A stretch of DNA of 64,000 bases from Diphasiastrum complanatum (GCA_029204225.1 CM055102.1:33197585-33261584); one strand, 5' to 3'; positions 1-15,212 are shown, counted from the first letter of the stretch. Notes: generated by a model not told the origin, from the sequence alone. Made by a program: numbers and translations.

Positions 1-419
1 CTTCTTCTTCAAATGAATGGTAAGATAGGTCTCCCTTACTGAAAGATTTGGAATTGGAGGTTGGAAATCTAATACTAGATGATGGTGTTGACTTGTAGTC
101 AAGGGATTTTGTGGGTGGCAATCTTTTGACTTCCATTTAATCTCTCATTGAAAAATCTTGATAACTGATCATAAAAAGGAAAGGGGTTGATTGGGTGATA
201 AAAAAGAATGTATGGATGGCAGCTAGTGAGGATATGGATGTGTAAGCATCAATAAGAAAACCAGATCTAGAAAAACACAACAAAAGTTCACTATCTTCCT
301 TGCTAAACAGTAAACCTTTAGGTCAAAATTTAGTCCTTATATAAGTTCCCCCTTGATATGCGAGTTTCAAAGTTATTGAGTAATTGAAGGTAAGAGGGTG
401 ATGAGTACTACACTTTGTT

Positions 420-441
420 GCAGCGGATCACAATCCGCTGC
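420..441. repeat. Short perfect hairpin
   Basis: A 9-bp stem (GCAGCGGAT / ATCCGCTGC) surrounds a 4-base loop. It stands in an A/T-rich background, next to GATCG-rich sequence continuing to about 510. Confidence 0.6.
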
Positions 442-1028
442 AAAAAAACGTTTTGGATCGTGCGATCTGAAACGTCAACGATCCGCGATCCAGATCGCAA
501 AAATTTTCATTTTGTTTTTTTTTTTTTTGTGGAAAAAGGACTAATGGCCAATTATTTTTTTTTGAGTTTAATGCTAACTAAACCGTAATTGAATGGTGGA
601 CATGCTTTTCAAATTTCCAATAGATATCAAAAATCAGTTTTGAAATGGTATTCTGATGCCAATGGTTTGCGAATCTCTGATTCCATTTTCTGTTAGAAAA
701 CGATAGAAAGAGTTAGAAGGAGCCTTCCTTAGACTGGCACGAATTGCATACTTCTTGTGGAATAGCTGAAACCATCTACTGACGTCCAAATTTCTGAAAC
801 CATATGAAAATGCAGCCAGTTTTCTTAAACCATCTACTGATGTCCAATTTCCTAATGAATGTAGCCTGCAGCCATCTGAAACCAAGCAACAGATCTGCAT
901 AACAATTGCTTTTTTTATATCCTTTCACATGATATCCATATTGGCAACTATCCCCCGAAAAAAAAAAATTGCGTTCCGAAAAACCCTAATGGGAAATCCC
1001 GGATCGCGTTCCTGAATGCATTCCGGAT

Positions 1029-1044
1029 CGCGTTCCGGAACGCG
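1029..1044. repeat. 16-bp perfect palindrome
   Basis: CGCGTTCCGGAACGCG is its own reverse complement. It lies beside a second GGATCGCG-type motif and is followed by GTACTACAACTTTG, which resembles GTACTACACTTTG near 406. The two GC-rich patches may therefore be the ends of a small decayed transposon. Confidence 0.5.
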
Positions 1045-2910
1045 TACTACAACTTTGGTACTACAATACAACATGCAATATCTACCATATGTCAATAGAT
1101 ATAGGCCTCAACAAGTCTTATTTATTTAGACTCGCACTTGATACCAAGATACCAAGAGTAGTGTACAACGAGCGGAGCCTACTACCAAAAGGATGAGTCT
1201 CAATACCACATTATCGTCAAAGAGAAGTAATTTGGTGAGTCAAATTTATATAAACTCGCCAAGCTTACTATGAATAATAGTAAGTATTTTGAGTCTCGTG
1301 GTAGGAAGAGTCTCAATATTCATTATTGTGAAAGTTACAGCCCTTACGAAGTTTTAAAAAAAAACATAAAATTATGATTCTTTGCACTTTTATGACAATT
1401 TTTGTTGCGTCTTTTTCAGACATTATTCACATTTCACTATTTTAGTCTCATTTATGCATATAGAAATATTTGTGTGCAATTTTAACAAATTCAAAAATCA
1501 ACATCAGGTTTGTTTTATGCACCAAAAATCAGCATCATGTTTGTTTTGTGCACCAAAAGTACCATACTCCTAATTTTTCATTTCTGTCCTTACAATCTGC
1601 ATCAATCCGAGTAATGAATGTGTCAAGATTAACTCATCTAAGATAGATTTAATGTTACAATATAGATCTAAATATCATTTGTGTGAATCACCCCTTCGAT
1701 AAATCGATTCAAGCTTGAGTGACTTTGTCACGTTATAGGTGATGTCATACAGGTGATGTCATACGTTGATCATATAGCATACTATTGTCACTATCAAAGT
1801 AACCAAGGGATAAACTAGCAATTAACCATGCATCAAGATCTTGAATAAGGCTAAAAAACCCTAATTTGAAACCCTATAGGAAGGTTGCATTTGGAACCCT
1901 CTATATTTGCTATCAGTATGAATATGTTATCTACCATTTTTCAGATTATTAGGTTAAAGTCCTGAGTTTCTTGTAGAGGAGTTATCTATTTCTGGAGATC
2001 CTAGTTGGTTGACAATTGCTTGTGTGAATGCTTTTTGTTGTCTTCTGCTTCAGTTGATTGAATTTGCATTACCAACTAGTACTTGAATCTCACAAAAGGG
2101 AAATCCACAAATGTATTATCAAAAAAAAAATTAATACTAAATGGCTGTAAACCTGCGTGTTCATAACAGATTATGTGAACAGATTGTGTACTTTAAATGG
2201 CAATAGCTACTCAAGCATATGCAATTACAAAACTAGAGCAACGGTACACGGTTAAGACTGTTGTTAGAGTCTTGAAAGTTTAGGCAAAGACATACTATTG
2301 TGAGACCAAAATGTTATGATTCCTTAGGACTCTTCTCAAGCCCTTCAGAAACATGTTTAAAACAAAAAACAATTTTGTTGGTATATTCCATGACCATCCT
2401 TCAACAAGTCACATGAATTCTTGGTCTTCTATGAACAAATTGTAGCTCTCAAACATATTCAAAGTAACAATTGAAGGGGAAGATGATACAGCCACTTATG
2501 TTTACAGTCTGTGACCCCTGCCACCAGTATGCATAATGCTACCAAATTCTGAGGGGTATCAGGTAATAGAAGAGAATTTGCACTTCTTATGCATTTCCAA
2601 ATCTGGCACACCATGTTCAAATGTTAGTACATTCAGTTTCGTCAGATCTCCTTTGTCACCTTGCATGAAAGTAATTGTGCTCAAACAAATCAAAGATTCT
2701 CATTGCTTTAATGGTGTAGCCTTGTGTTGGGCATCAGTGGCATTCGTCAGTTGATAGCCAGCTTAGTTCGATGAATCTGGTGATTATCTGGTACCAGTTA
2801 AGCAACACATAAGCATGACACTTGCCAGACGTATAGACTTTGATTTTCTGCTTTTCTTTGTCTGCAATTTAGCTTGAGTTTTATCTGTTTTACGCATCAC
2901 CTGGCCAAAG

Positions 2911-2916
2911 TTTATT
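2911..2916 (-). promoter_or_regulatory. Poly(A) signal of the MFS gene
   Basis: AATAAA on the minus strand lies 57 bases beyond the TGA stop of the transporter gene. This is a usual distance for a plant 3' UTR and supports the assignment of the last exon. Confidence 0.6.
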
Positions 2917-2972
2917 GTAGGAACAATAGAGAAGCAACCAAGTAGCATAGAGTTGAATCAGCTGGTGCCTTT

Positions 2973-2998
2973 TCAGTCAATTCTCCACGCATATCCAG
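2973..2998 (-). CDS. MFS gene exon 10 (stop codon)
   Basis: Acceptor TTTCTGCAG/CTG. It completes the reading frame as AGYAWRID followed by TGA at 2975-2973. The short final exon is the least certain of the ten, but its phase and the nearby AATAAA support it. Confidence 0.6.
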
Positions 2999-5900
2999 CT
3001 GCAGAAAGTGGCAACAATGTCCACTAATCGTTGAAGTTAGAAACTGGATTGCAATTTTCTCTTTAGGGCTTCTTTGACGAGCACCACGCATTATAAAGAA
3101 CAAACAGTAGCAATTTCAGTTATTTGGCAAAGTAGGATATGAAAAAATTACCAGGAACTTTTATCCTCCACTGATCTAACATGTACAACCCAGCAGCTGC
3201 TGATAAAAGGCTACAAGTACAGAGAGTGAAAATCATACTGTTCTCTAGATAGCGGTACTTCGCACCCTGCAATTCAGATATGCCATCTAGTTAACTACAG
3301 CTGTCATATAATGATAAATGAAGTACTAAAAAGCCGGATATGCAGATTAGAGGCGGAAAAAAGTACATCCATCTTAAGATAATGCGTTAGGCATTCAAGG
3401 CACTGACAGTGTCTGCACATCCTCTTCATTATCATGACAACAGCAGGTGTACAACTCAAAAATTAGTGAGACACTGAAGATAGATTGACCGACTACGGTA
3501 GATTCACTTTTTCACTTCGTAGCATAATTCTTTAGCCTCTCCGGGTACATGATCTATCATGCTCAGAGTTGAGACACTTTTGAACAATAATACTTGGCAG
3601 CATTGGGAACAGTTTTTCTAGCAAACAAGGAAGAAACTATGTGTGAAACTGTAGAAGTTTTCTGGCTTAGCACTGCAAACTTCATTTACTCAAGAGTGGT
3701 GCTGCACATATTTGAGCTAAGCATAATGCAAAAGCCAAACAGAAGGGTCAGAGTTTCAAAACTGTTGATACCCAGTGTGGATGCAAAATAAGATAATATC
3801 AAAGTAATGTTTACAAAACCATGCAAGCCTTTTACATGTCATACAGGTATGGACTCAGCTTACTACATTCACCGTGTCCTACTTTTAGTACTCTACTTTA
3901 AGCATAAGCAGGCCTTGGGCCCTTTCTATTTGCCACTTGACTATATGATTATAAAGTGGTGGCTCTGTTAGAAAACCGACTTGTTCATAACAAGCAACCA
4001 AGATAAGATTCCTATTGTTGTTAGAAAATAGCCAAACACATGAGAGACCACAAAGTGATGGAACTCCAACTATGTCTCATTGCAAATGAGCAAGGGCGCA
4101 CAACATACTTATAGACTTTGGTCTATGCCGAAAGCAAAAGCAGCCTTAAAGCAATTGCCTAATTGATTCAAAAGCACCAACATCTATCTATAGCAAAACT
4201 TGTGCTCCAAAGCAACTACTAGAATCTCGAACTTGAGTCTAACTAAATTCTAAGTTGACTTTACTACATATAGGTAAAGGCCCCTAGAATTAGCCACAGG
4301 CATGGCCCAATAATCCAAATAAACCCTAGATGATAACATTAGGGGTAACAATGTGAACATTAACTCTTTTTGTCAAGAACTAGGAACTATGCATGTGTAT
4401 CCTCCATAACACCCATGTAATGAAGATCCTGAATTTTGATGTAGAATCCACGATCAACTCTGATCTCAATGTCTTCATTACTCGATGTTCAACTTCCTTT
4501 GTATGTCGATCCTTTTCATATGAACCTACTTCATATAACTTCCCAATGCCTTGCTCTTGTCTTCATGTCCCTTTAGTGCCTATGTGTGACCACCATGAGT
4601 GCAACATATCACCATCCAATACCTTGACTTCCTTAGGCTCAAACCACTTGACTCCCCTTAATCAAATTATGTGGACATGATTAACCTTTGCCATGACTTA
4701 CCTCAAGTTGTTTTTAATCACAAGTTTGGTGAGGGTTTTGTTGAATTTACTGATTTTTAAACCTTGAATCGATCTACAATCGATCCACAAGAGGTATTGG
4801 ATGCTAATTAGATCGATCAAGCTCAAATCTAATGTCTAGATCTTGATCTAAATCAAAAAATTTGCATCTAACTAGCAAGAACAAGTTATAAAATGATCAA
4901 TCTAACTAAAGAGCGGCCTCACACGTGCGAAAGTCTGTCACTGTACGGACAGTGAGCAGAGAATGAAGTTCATTAACTATGGATAGCATCAATGCAAAAA
5001 ATCACAACACAAATAGTGAAAATGACAAGGTTTTGCCTCGATCCAAGATCTCTCATCAAGATTCATATTTACAATGATGATCTATATATAGATCAAGTAC
5101 ATTTTGACCTAATATGCTGACTCAGCTTGGAACGTGTGGGGAATGCCAGATCACTTCAGATCCACCAATCAATGCAAGATAAGCCCCCACCTCTTTGACT
5201 CCTAACTTGATGCCATTGCCTCACCATGATTTTGCTCGATTTGAGGTCATTTTCCTAACTTGCAAGATCAACTCCTATGATAAGCTACTGATATTTTCCA
5301 GATATGTACACACGTGGGAACAGCCTCTCACGCGTGGGAACCATCCCTCATTCACATGGAAATGCTTGATCAACAAGTAAAATGGTGCCAAATGGCAATT
5401 TCCTACTTGACTAGCTTCCTACTAGTTCACACTTGTGTCAATCAAGACAACTCCATCTAACTAAATTTGAATGCATTTAAAACTACCATCCACACGTGGG
5501 AACACCAAAAGTCTCTTGAGCCATAGAATCTCCTTAGTGGTTGATGTCAATGCTTTATACTCGGCCTCACAAGAGGATAGAGAGATAGTATCTTGCTTTT
5601 TTTAAAAGCCAAGATATAACTCCTCCACATACGAATATAGCAAAAGCACTTATGGATTTTCTATCCATCTTATCAGCTGCAAAATCCGAATCTGAGTACG
5701 GTCTCAAGTACAAAGTAGTCCCTTGATAGAGAATGCCAAAATTTCTAGTAGATGAGATGTATGTTAGCACTCTTTTGGCACTTTTCCAATGACATACTAA
5801 AGGACCTTGCATATATTGACTCAACTTGCTTACACTAAAGCTTAGATCAGGTCTAGTGATTGTCAAATAGATCAAGGAGCCAATAAGTTTTCTATAGAGC

Positions 5901-8900
5901 GCGATGTCCTCAAAGGATGCTTCATCACCATCAATAGAAACTTTTACAACTTGCTCCATAGGCGTGTCAATCCCTTTACAATCTTTCATTCCAAATCTTT
6001 CTAAGATGGAAGTAGCATACTTTGATTGTGACTAATGAAAGTAAAATTATTGCTTCTAGAGACTTCTATACCAAGTATAAACTTAAGAAGTCCTAGATCT
6101 ACCATCTTGAATTCACTAGACAAAGCTAACTTGACATCTCTTATGCCATCAAGATCATTTCCTGTAAGAATGATATCATCAACATACAAAACCAAAATAG
6201 TGATCTTGCCAATCATTACACTTGGCATACAATGAAGGTTCATAAGAGCTTATCACAAAACCAATAGAATAGAGATAGTTGTGCAACTAGAGTACCAAGC
6301 TCTAGGTGCTTGCTTGAGTCCATAAAGACTCTTCTTCAAGTAGCAAACTTTGTCTTCATCTACTTCCTTGACAAAGCCCTCGGATTGCAACATGCAGATC
6401 TCTTCTTCCAAGAATCCATTTAGGAAAGCATTAGTCACATCAAGTTGGAAAAGCTCCCATTTGAAAGAAGTAGCAAGACCCTTCATGCTTTGAAGCACTT
6501 GATTTCTAAGCATGAGTATCCTCGAAGTGTTATTGGATTCACAAATGCCTTTTAATGAATCTCAAGCCTCCTTGGCCGAGATACAAGATGACACCTCTTT
6601 CAAGAGCTCATTGCTCACATCTTGATGCAATGTAAGGCAAGTCTAGCCTTTTTCTTGTATCTCACTTGCTCTTGTCCACCAAGAGGTTCATCTTCCTTAT
6701 CTAGGACAATGTCAAAGAGATCATGGAGCACCAAAAGTGATTCCATTCTCACTTTCCAAATGGCATAGTTTGTGGATGTAAGCCTCTCATTGGCTTCTAG
6801 AAGGAATCCACCCATAGATGCCATTATGAATGATTTTGCACTTGAAATTCACAAACATTACCCTATTTGGAATGATCCAAGGTAGACTTCTAGCAGGGAT
6901 GTAATCTTTGATGATGATGGATCTCGTAAAGATACAAAAATATCGTATGATAGGAAGCAAGATGGAGGAATTCCTATCTTGTGTGACGAGTCATTACAAG
7001 AGCCTGAATCAACACATGTATCGCCTACACCAATTCAAGTACCTAGAGTGACCATGGTTGAGAAAGGAAAAAGGAAGGAGAGATAAAGTACATGGGATAC
7101 TTATTGACCTCCTACTTCACCAAGCAAGAAGCATCCTACATCAGAGACTAGAAGATTGCCTAGATGGCACTATGAAACTATCAAGGATAGTGCCATTTTG
7201 GAAGAGGGAGAATCTAGTACACAAGGGACTAGGAGATCTACTAGGCTTGAACAGCATCATGAGGGTCAAGATCGACAAGAGGATTATCATGATGATGGGG
7301 ATGTACACTTTGCTTATATGGCTACAGTGTTGGAACCGGAATATTCAACAAATGGATGTTAAGAGTGCATTCCAAAATGGATTTCTAGAGGCAGAAGTCT
7401 ACATGGAGTAGCCAGAGGGATACATAGTAGAAGGATAGGAAGACAAGGTTTGCAAGTTGGACAAGGCATTATACGGACTTAAGCAAGCACCCAGGGCATG
7501 GAATGGTACATGAGGATTGACACATACTTTGAGGAGCTTGGTTTTCAAAGGAGTAGTTTGGAGCCTGCACTTCATGTTTTGATCAGGGATGGTCATATTG
7601 TTATTGTAGTGATGTATGTGGACAATCTTTGGATCGTGATGTGATCCAGGATATTGCTTATGATGTTAGTATGATTAATCAATTTATGGCTAAGCCTAAG
7701 CAGATTCACTGGAGAGCTGCTAAGCGAGTACTCAAATATATCCAGGGTACTTTGAGATTTGGTATTTTCTATGGAAGACAAGATGTTTTGCGATTGCAAG
7801 GATATGTGAATGTTGATTGGGCTGGAGATGCAGAAGATCAAAGACCTACTAACAGGTTATGTTTTTAGTCTTGGTTCATGCTCTATATCCTGGAGTTCAA
7901 AGAAGCAATATACTATTGCATTATCATCTAGTACTGAGCTACTACGAGTGCACCAAGTGAAGTAATATGGTTACGAAGGATTCTATAGGATCTTCATAGG
8001 GTACATGATAAACCTACAATACTTTAGTGCGATAATCAAAGTTGTATTAAATTGGCAAAGAATCCAGTTTTTCACAGCAGGACAACGCACATCGAAGTAC
8101 AACAACACTTCATCAAAGAGGAGATTCAAAGTGGTGAAGTGGAGCTTATCTATTGCCCTAAAAAGAGTCTTTAATAGGAAGCATCTATAGTAGTCAGCTT
8201 TTTTTCTTTTCTCTTTTGCTTTATGCTTTTAGCTTTTGACATGGACTAGAGAGATTATATAAGGAGGGCTGGCGCCCCACCTCCAATCACTCCATTGTAG
8301 AGAGCTATGCTCATTCTTCTATTAATCTAAGTTCTCTTCAGTCTCTTATGTTGATCTTGATTTGAGTGCTAATATGATTAGTTCAATCCTGCCTAGATTT
8401 TGAGCATCAAATTTTACCGCCATAATATAGTAAGTAACAAGGCAAGAGACCACAAGCACATCTTGCTCTTGATAGACTCAAAAAAAAAAAACCAAGATGC
8501 AGTAAGCTTTGATATCTTCTACATTTTTCGGTAAAGTTTACTCCATCCAAATGCAACACATGCAGTAATAGACTGGACTCAAGGACTTACATATACAATT
8601 ATAATGATGAGAGCTATGTTTGCTGGCACACGGTAAATTGTCATAACTCCAGCCCGACGATCAGCTTGTATATATCTGTGTCCACAATACCAACATAACT
8701 GACAAGTTAAGCATGCATTTTGAGAAATCTACAAAATTATTCTAATTGAAGAAAAAGAGGTCCTTGCCATTACCTTGATAATCATGATGCTTCCCTCCTC
8801 AAAAAGATGTGATCAAGAAATTGGAGTAATTCCTTTTTTAGATTGTCGTTAGAGTAAGTTCATCAAGTCCATGGATGTAAATAGGTGTCACATGTTACAA

Positions 8901-11900
8901 ATGCTAGAGAATGGCATGTCTTTAGCAAATTTCAAGTAAAATCGTTTGCTGTGCTTGAAAATCGTTCGCTGTGCAATGAGAGCCTAACTATTCCATTTAA
9001 AAACCAGCTCAGAGCCCTACTCAAGACTCGAGTAAATAGTCATACGGCCATCTAGTAGCCATAGAGGGCTATACGAGCGTATGAATACTTTACTGAGGAA
9101 TTCACTTGCCAATTTTGGATATTGAATTCTTTATTGCTTTTCAAAAGGAGAACCTCAGTGGCAAGGTGTTTTTGTGAGAGGACACTGTAAACAGTTCAGT
9201 GTTATTTATTGTGAACTTGTTAGAGCACCATCAAGTTATGCCTATTTGCCATCACTTTGATATATTTTTAATGCTACATTGTCAATGTGTTCATAACTTC
9301 TTAACAGAGCAAGCACTTTCCATAGCACTATAGAGCTTTTCTGAAGAGAACAAATGGCTTATAGAATGGGAGGGACCTAGCCCTAGAAAGTTCTCATAAA
9401 AAGCCAACCTTACTGAGAGGGAGAAAGTGAAGTGCTTTAAGTTGAGTATCAGCCTCTTATTGGCTATGGTTTTTCTGTGGCCAACTTTGAAAGGCACCTG
9501 TATTCCTCAATATACTCATGCTTTGACAAAGAACAGGTAAATTTTCTGATACAAATCTACTTTGTATCCTAGATTCTTGATTGGGCTCATTGCAATCCTG
9601 ATATTTTAATCAAATCTGTTTCAACATTGCTACTATATCCTTATCAGCTTTGGACAATTGACTTGAGGTTTTGCACCTGATTCCTTTGGCATCCTTTGAA
9701 TGCATGTATGTTGATCCTCAGGTAGAACAATGTAGTCCAAAAAACTATACAACCAGGTGCACGACATGTTTTATACTGACAGATGACCAGAAGTCTTCAC
9801 CAACTACGCAGGAACTTTCTCCGAAAGAGATGGCTGAAAGAAATTTCGGCTGGGCAAACAATTGTATGCAACCACCACTAACTGCCCTGTAACTGATACA
9901 ACCCAAGGATAGCGGGAAAGGACCCTTCACCAACATCCCAATGTTTGTAATGCCACGAAGGTTTTCATATAATAGTTAATCAATTATGAAAACCTTCACC
10001 ACACCGATTTGCATTGGTCACAGGATCGAGGAGTCATATGACCGCGCCTCATAGTCATAGAATGCTGTAGGAGCCTATAGGTGCTACTTGGGGAACTCAT
10101 TTTTCAAATTTCCCTTCAACGTCTTATGTGCTTCCTCAGGAAAAGCCTTGCTGGCGAAGTTCCTAAATAGGAGGGCATTGCAAAGCAGATAATGATGCTA
10201 CAACTAGGATAGTACCTGAACATAAGTAGCCTTTGCAATCCATCCACAAAGTCTTTGACCATGAACTCCATCATGCCTAGCATGGGATATGAAATACAAC
10301 ACCCCTACTCACATCATCAAAGAGTAGGTAAACATCACATGCATAAAGATATGTCCATAAAAGCTTTCACATGTTTATATACAGACCAGTGTCCTGGAGG
10401 CTTATTGCAAGGCATTTGGGTGATACTTATACAATCATTTGGTTTGGACAATCATCAATCACTCACACTTTCTGCTACTTTCACATGCCTTGTTTCTTTG
10501 TTGCAGATTCATCACTGCACTTGCATTGAATGCAACTTTTGTGCCCTTGACGCAATATTTCGAAAGTAAACTAATAATGTCCTCCTGCATGAATGTTTGG
10601 ATAAACAACCTTCACCACTACCATGAGTAGAACCCTTGGACACTCTTTTATACAGCAATTTCATATATGTACGCAGTTGCAAAAAACCTAGAAGTTATGT
10701 GCCCATGTTGTGGTTGCAAAACTTTTGAAAAATTGCTAAACTTTTGAAAAATTGCTAAACTTTTGAAAGATTGCTACTAGAAGGTCTCAATTGCTTACAT
10801 GTTTCGAAGATGAGCAAGAGATGGCAACGCTATGCCCATGCATATTTGGAACAAACAAAACACTGCTACCAGATCACCAACTTCCTGCAAAATGAGTTGG
10901 AACTGTCATTACCTCCCTGAAACTTACCTCTCCACTCATTTAGTGTAAAACTGCAATTAGCAAAATGATCATTGTGGAAAAGTTTACTATATAGCTGACA
11001 TGAATCTGTGTATCAAATTTCACCTCCTGAGAAAGGCGCAAACAAGATGCAGGACATGTGACACCCTATGAAGTGAGGAAGATAAGACATTGCATTCATG
11101 TACACGAATATACACGAGCATTAAGTACATACATGGAGTATTATGTTTATGAATTACATGCACATTAAATGTCGCTACACACATTTCAATAAGAAGATAT
11201 AAATTAGTAATTTCACATATGTATAAAATCTAATGGTTGTAGGGCCATAGTTCCAGCAGATCAACTGTGTTCCGAATTTTTGGCACTGAAAAACCAAAAA
11301 AAACTCAGAAAACCCCCCCCCCTTTCCAAAAAAAAAGGGGGATCCAGAAACTCTCATAAGGGTCCCTGGATCAAGGCCGGAACACGGGCTGCATCGATGG
11401 GTTCTACATAGTGGACAAAACACTGCAGTTTTTTGCACGTTTTGCATGGCGTATTGGATACATACCAAATGCATGATATACCCATACGGCCTTGTTGCCC
11501 TTGCATTGTAACCATATACATAATCTAAAATGGAGGCTTGATTCCAATCAAAGTTTTTTCTTGATACAAACTAACTGCCCTCAGCACTTCACATTAGCAC
11601 ACTTAATTCCTGGATAACATTCTAACTTAGAATAATTCACGATTGAAATGTGTTAATTAGTTTACAAAGCAAGTAAACAGTGCAAGTTAACTGCACCTAC
11701 ACTGATCTATATAAATGCACTTTTTTCAAAGTCATTGCTTCTAGTCAACTTGTGTGTTTAGTTTATGCCTGATTATTATGTTGTTGATGCTTGCGTTCAC
11801 AGTCCAATGCAGAAGCTGCTACCAGCCATATCCATGAACAAAAGGCAGGCCAAAAGCAAACTCAGGAGAAAATCATGTGTTAGATCTCAAAAATAAGATG

Positions 11901-14900
11901 GGTCTTAGCAGTATATATAATGGGAGGTACAACTTGAAAATTTTACCTGTAATAGGCAGATTTTAGATTATGACGAAGCTAGATTGTAGAATCTTCAAAT
12001 GATGGAAGCAATAACCTGTCTTGCTCACTTGAGGACTTTTGCTAGACAATCCTTCACCGCAGGTCATAGTCTGACTTAGGTGTTGGGCATGTTATTCACT
12101 TGTTTGTAGCAGAAAAAATCCTGCAGATGATTACATTGTCAACTCGTTGTCTTCAGTTAAAGCTTCTGTACAAGCCTCTGATCACAGTTTATAATAAAGA
12201 TTGACATGTGACAGTTGGTCTTATCTTGGTCAAACCATGGGGTGTTCCATTCTACTTTGCACAATTTTCAAAGGTCAATCACATTGTTGTGATCGTCATT
12301 TATTTGGAAGCAAGCTTTAATCATCAAGGTAAATACACCGACGGATGGCTTATGCTCATGTCCAACAGTCTAAGTATCTGGGTCAGACAGTGTCAGCAAA
12401 GGAAGCATGGGAAAATCCCCAAAAACTGGTTACTTTCTTCTGATCAAAGGCAGCCAATGTTACAACTTGAGATTTTCCTTTGCTTAATTACATTTTATAG
12501 GAAACATTTTTGGTCTTAGATAGCTGTACACAAAAATGGTTGCTTGCAATATATAGGATGAGTTAGTGTAGTGATAAGTGAAGAATGCCCTTGGCTGACT
12601 CAATCACTGCAAAACAGTTTTAAGCATTCCTTTAGTAGCTATATTTCAACCAGAGGGGAGGCATGCGGCCTTTGAAAGCAAGAGAATCGTCCCTCAAAAG
12701 AGAAACTATCAAAGTGTTTCCTATTACAGGTATAGTGCTAGCTAAGCTGGCAATTATTGTAGCCCCCCATGAACCTCATCTTACCCCATGCAAGTACATG
12801 CCTGTCAAAGTTTTGACGGCAATCAGTCACAATGGGCCATTACAAGGATATTCATGGTTTAAAAACTCTTCAATAATCTGATGAATTTGGTTGTGATTTC
12901 GGATCGAAGTTTTATGTACACATCGATCATGATACATTGACGTGTACTGTAAGCAGCAAAACCTAAGAAAACATAGGCTAACTCAATACATGAATTCGAC
13001 ATGGAAATATCGTTTAAAAGAGGAAAGAGAACCATGCAGTAGAATGCCCCTTGTTGCCAATGGTCATTGAGAATGATCTACTATCTGCGATTAGAAAGGC
13101 TCCAAAGAAGGACTCTAATCTCAAGAAAGTGGAGCAAGAGCTAAGTCATGGCCTTGCAGAATCTTAAACAGAAGACACCAACCCCTAGCTCACACTGTAT
13201 ACTGTAGAAGACAGTATAGTCAAAATGCAATGATCTGAATCTAAACATTAAGAGGCTGCATAAGCAAATCTTGCAAACTTGTCATCATAGGCCTAGTGCA
13301 TGTCATCTCCATTAAGGTAAGAGCTATAAATTGATCCTTTATAAGGCCCCATGGCCTAGACTTAATAAAGATGTATGCTATTATGTGACAGTTCTAAAAG
13401 CTAAACAACACATATATGAAAAAATGCTATAATATTGAAAACAACTGTAGATGAACATAAAGAAGTATTAAATAGCTTATACAATGAATAATATCATGAC
13501 AATGCTGATCATAAATCCAACTAGCTGTAATCTTACTGTAAAACTAAGGTCTCAAAAAATCAATGAAAGGATAAGGCATCATCCCTAATTTTAACTGACT
13601 GGATAAAAGTAGTGAGCCATGTCTCAAGTAAATGTCAAGCCAATTATAACACTATATATCGATGTTCTGTCTAGCACCTGACGTAACAAAGGAGACTAAG
13701 CTAATGTTACTGCCAAGCCATCACTGATAAGACTGACCTAATATTTGATGGGCCCATTAGACCAACTCATACATTTTAAAACTAAAGTTTCTAGCCTATT
13801 GAGAATTGGCCAATTCTGAAACTGCCAACTTTGATTCAAATCAGTACAAAATTGGACTCTAGAAAATTTTGAATGGTTATCGGTTGTCGTGGCTTTCCTA
13901 GGCGTCCCATTTCCTTGATACACTTAGTGTCTCTATCACAGACCCTCCATCAAGTACCCATAATTACATTGGACCGTCCATATATAAAGCATATCTTGAT
14001 CAAGCATGGCATGGCAAATAGGGGTAAAACCTGCCTACTATCAGATCACTTTTTGGAGTTGGATGCAGTTCCAGTACTACCACACTATTTCTATTTACGA
14101 TTATCTCATGGTGTCATGTTCATATCGGAATAGCTCCAAGCTTCATCACACCAACTTGCGATTGGACACTTACAGGGTACCCCAAAGAGGAGAGGATTTG
14201 CCAATTATGCTCCTTCAATAAGGTGGAGTTGGAGGATCACTTATATTTGGATGCCACGTCTACTATCAAATCAAAGGGAAATACCAATGTCTATTTTGGG
14301 ATATGCTTGTTATGCTATGATCCCTTGTTCCATATGAAGATCCACGTTGTGTTGCACTTATGATATGAGAGATGTTCTTATTGTGACAGGAATCATGTCG
14401 ACCAGATCAACAGAGTCACTTAGACACACAAAGCTAGATTACATCATTCTTCTCTAGTCGAATACCACAGATAGATCCAGAATCACACGCGATGTTGATG
14501 AGACTCCTGCACATAGAGTACAAAGACAGCGTATCACTAAGCTTCATGTTGCAGTCAAAGCTATGTGTCCTACCATGAGGAGACACACTCATGTCACCTC
14601 TCAGACTCTAGTATTTTTTATTTTTCCACAATTCGAATATGTTCTTATGCTCCCTTAGTTGTTACACACAATTCACAAGTATTACTTCATCTCATTTGCC
14701 TTTTGGCATAAAAAAGACATTAATAAAGATTTCTTTCTTTCTCTTTCTACTAAGAGACCACAGATGGATCCAGAGTTACACGATGATCACGACATTCTTG
14801 CAGATAGAGATAAAAGATAGTGTATCACTCAATGTTATGTTGTAGTTAGAGCTACCTGTCCTACCATGTGCACATCACATAGACAAAATTCTTGACGACA

Positions 14901-15135
14901 TTAGTAACTAACCCCAAACATGCATACACCGGTAGCTTCTATTACATCCTAGGACGTGATGACATGTTATACCATTTTATGATTTGTCACTGTTTTGTAG
15001 ACAGATGTATTCTTAGCCCTAGACCTATACGTATTTTCTTTGTTGTTTTGAAGACATTTCATATACTCCCATTGATACCACATACTTGACATGTACTTTT
15101 TCGTCTTCTATGCCTTTTGGCATGGAAAAGCATTA

Positions 15136-15212
<77 letters not shown>

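Larger units (their letters stand above)
1..2900. other. Region without a recognisable gene
   Basis: I see only short open frames with no recognisable domain, A/T-rich stretches and a small GC-rich palindromic patch at about 405-560 and 955-1060. This is the downstream flank of the minus-strand transporter gene, whose poly(A) signal is at 2911-2916. A 14-bp direct duplication (GTGATGTCATAC core) lies near 1740-1765. Confidence 0.5.

Noticed and set aside
10932-10954. A 23-nt exon candidate of the MFS gene bounded by TTGCAG and GTAAGT
   Set aside because: Its phase does not fit the neighbours (it introduces a stop), while exon 7 at 10884-10799 fits phase and sequence exactly.
11175-11474. 99-codon minus-strand frame in MFS intron 6
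   Set aside because: Passes through homopolymer C and A runs; no recognisable domain.
13120-13200. Minus-strand peptide with GVGVFC considered as the missing MFS exon between 15226 and 8675
   Set aside because: No donor in the needed phase, and the true exon was then found at 10884-10799.
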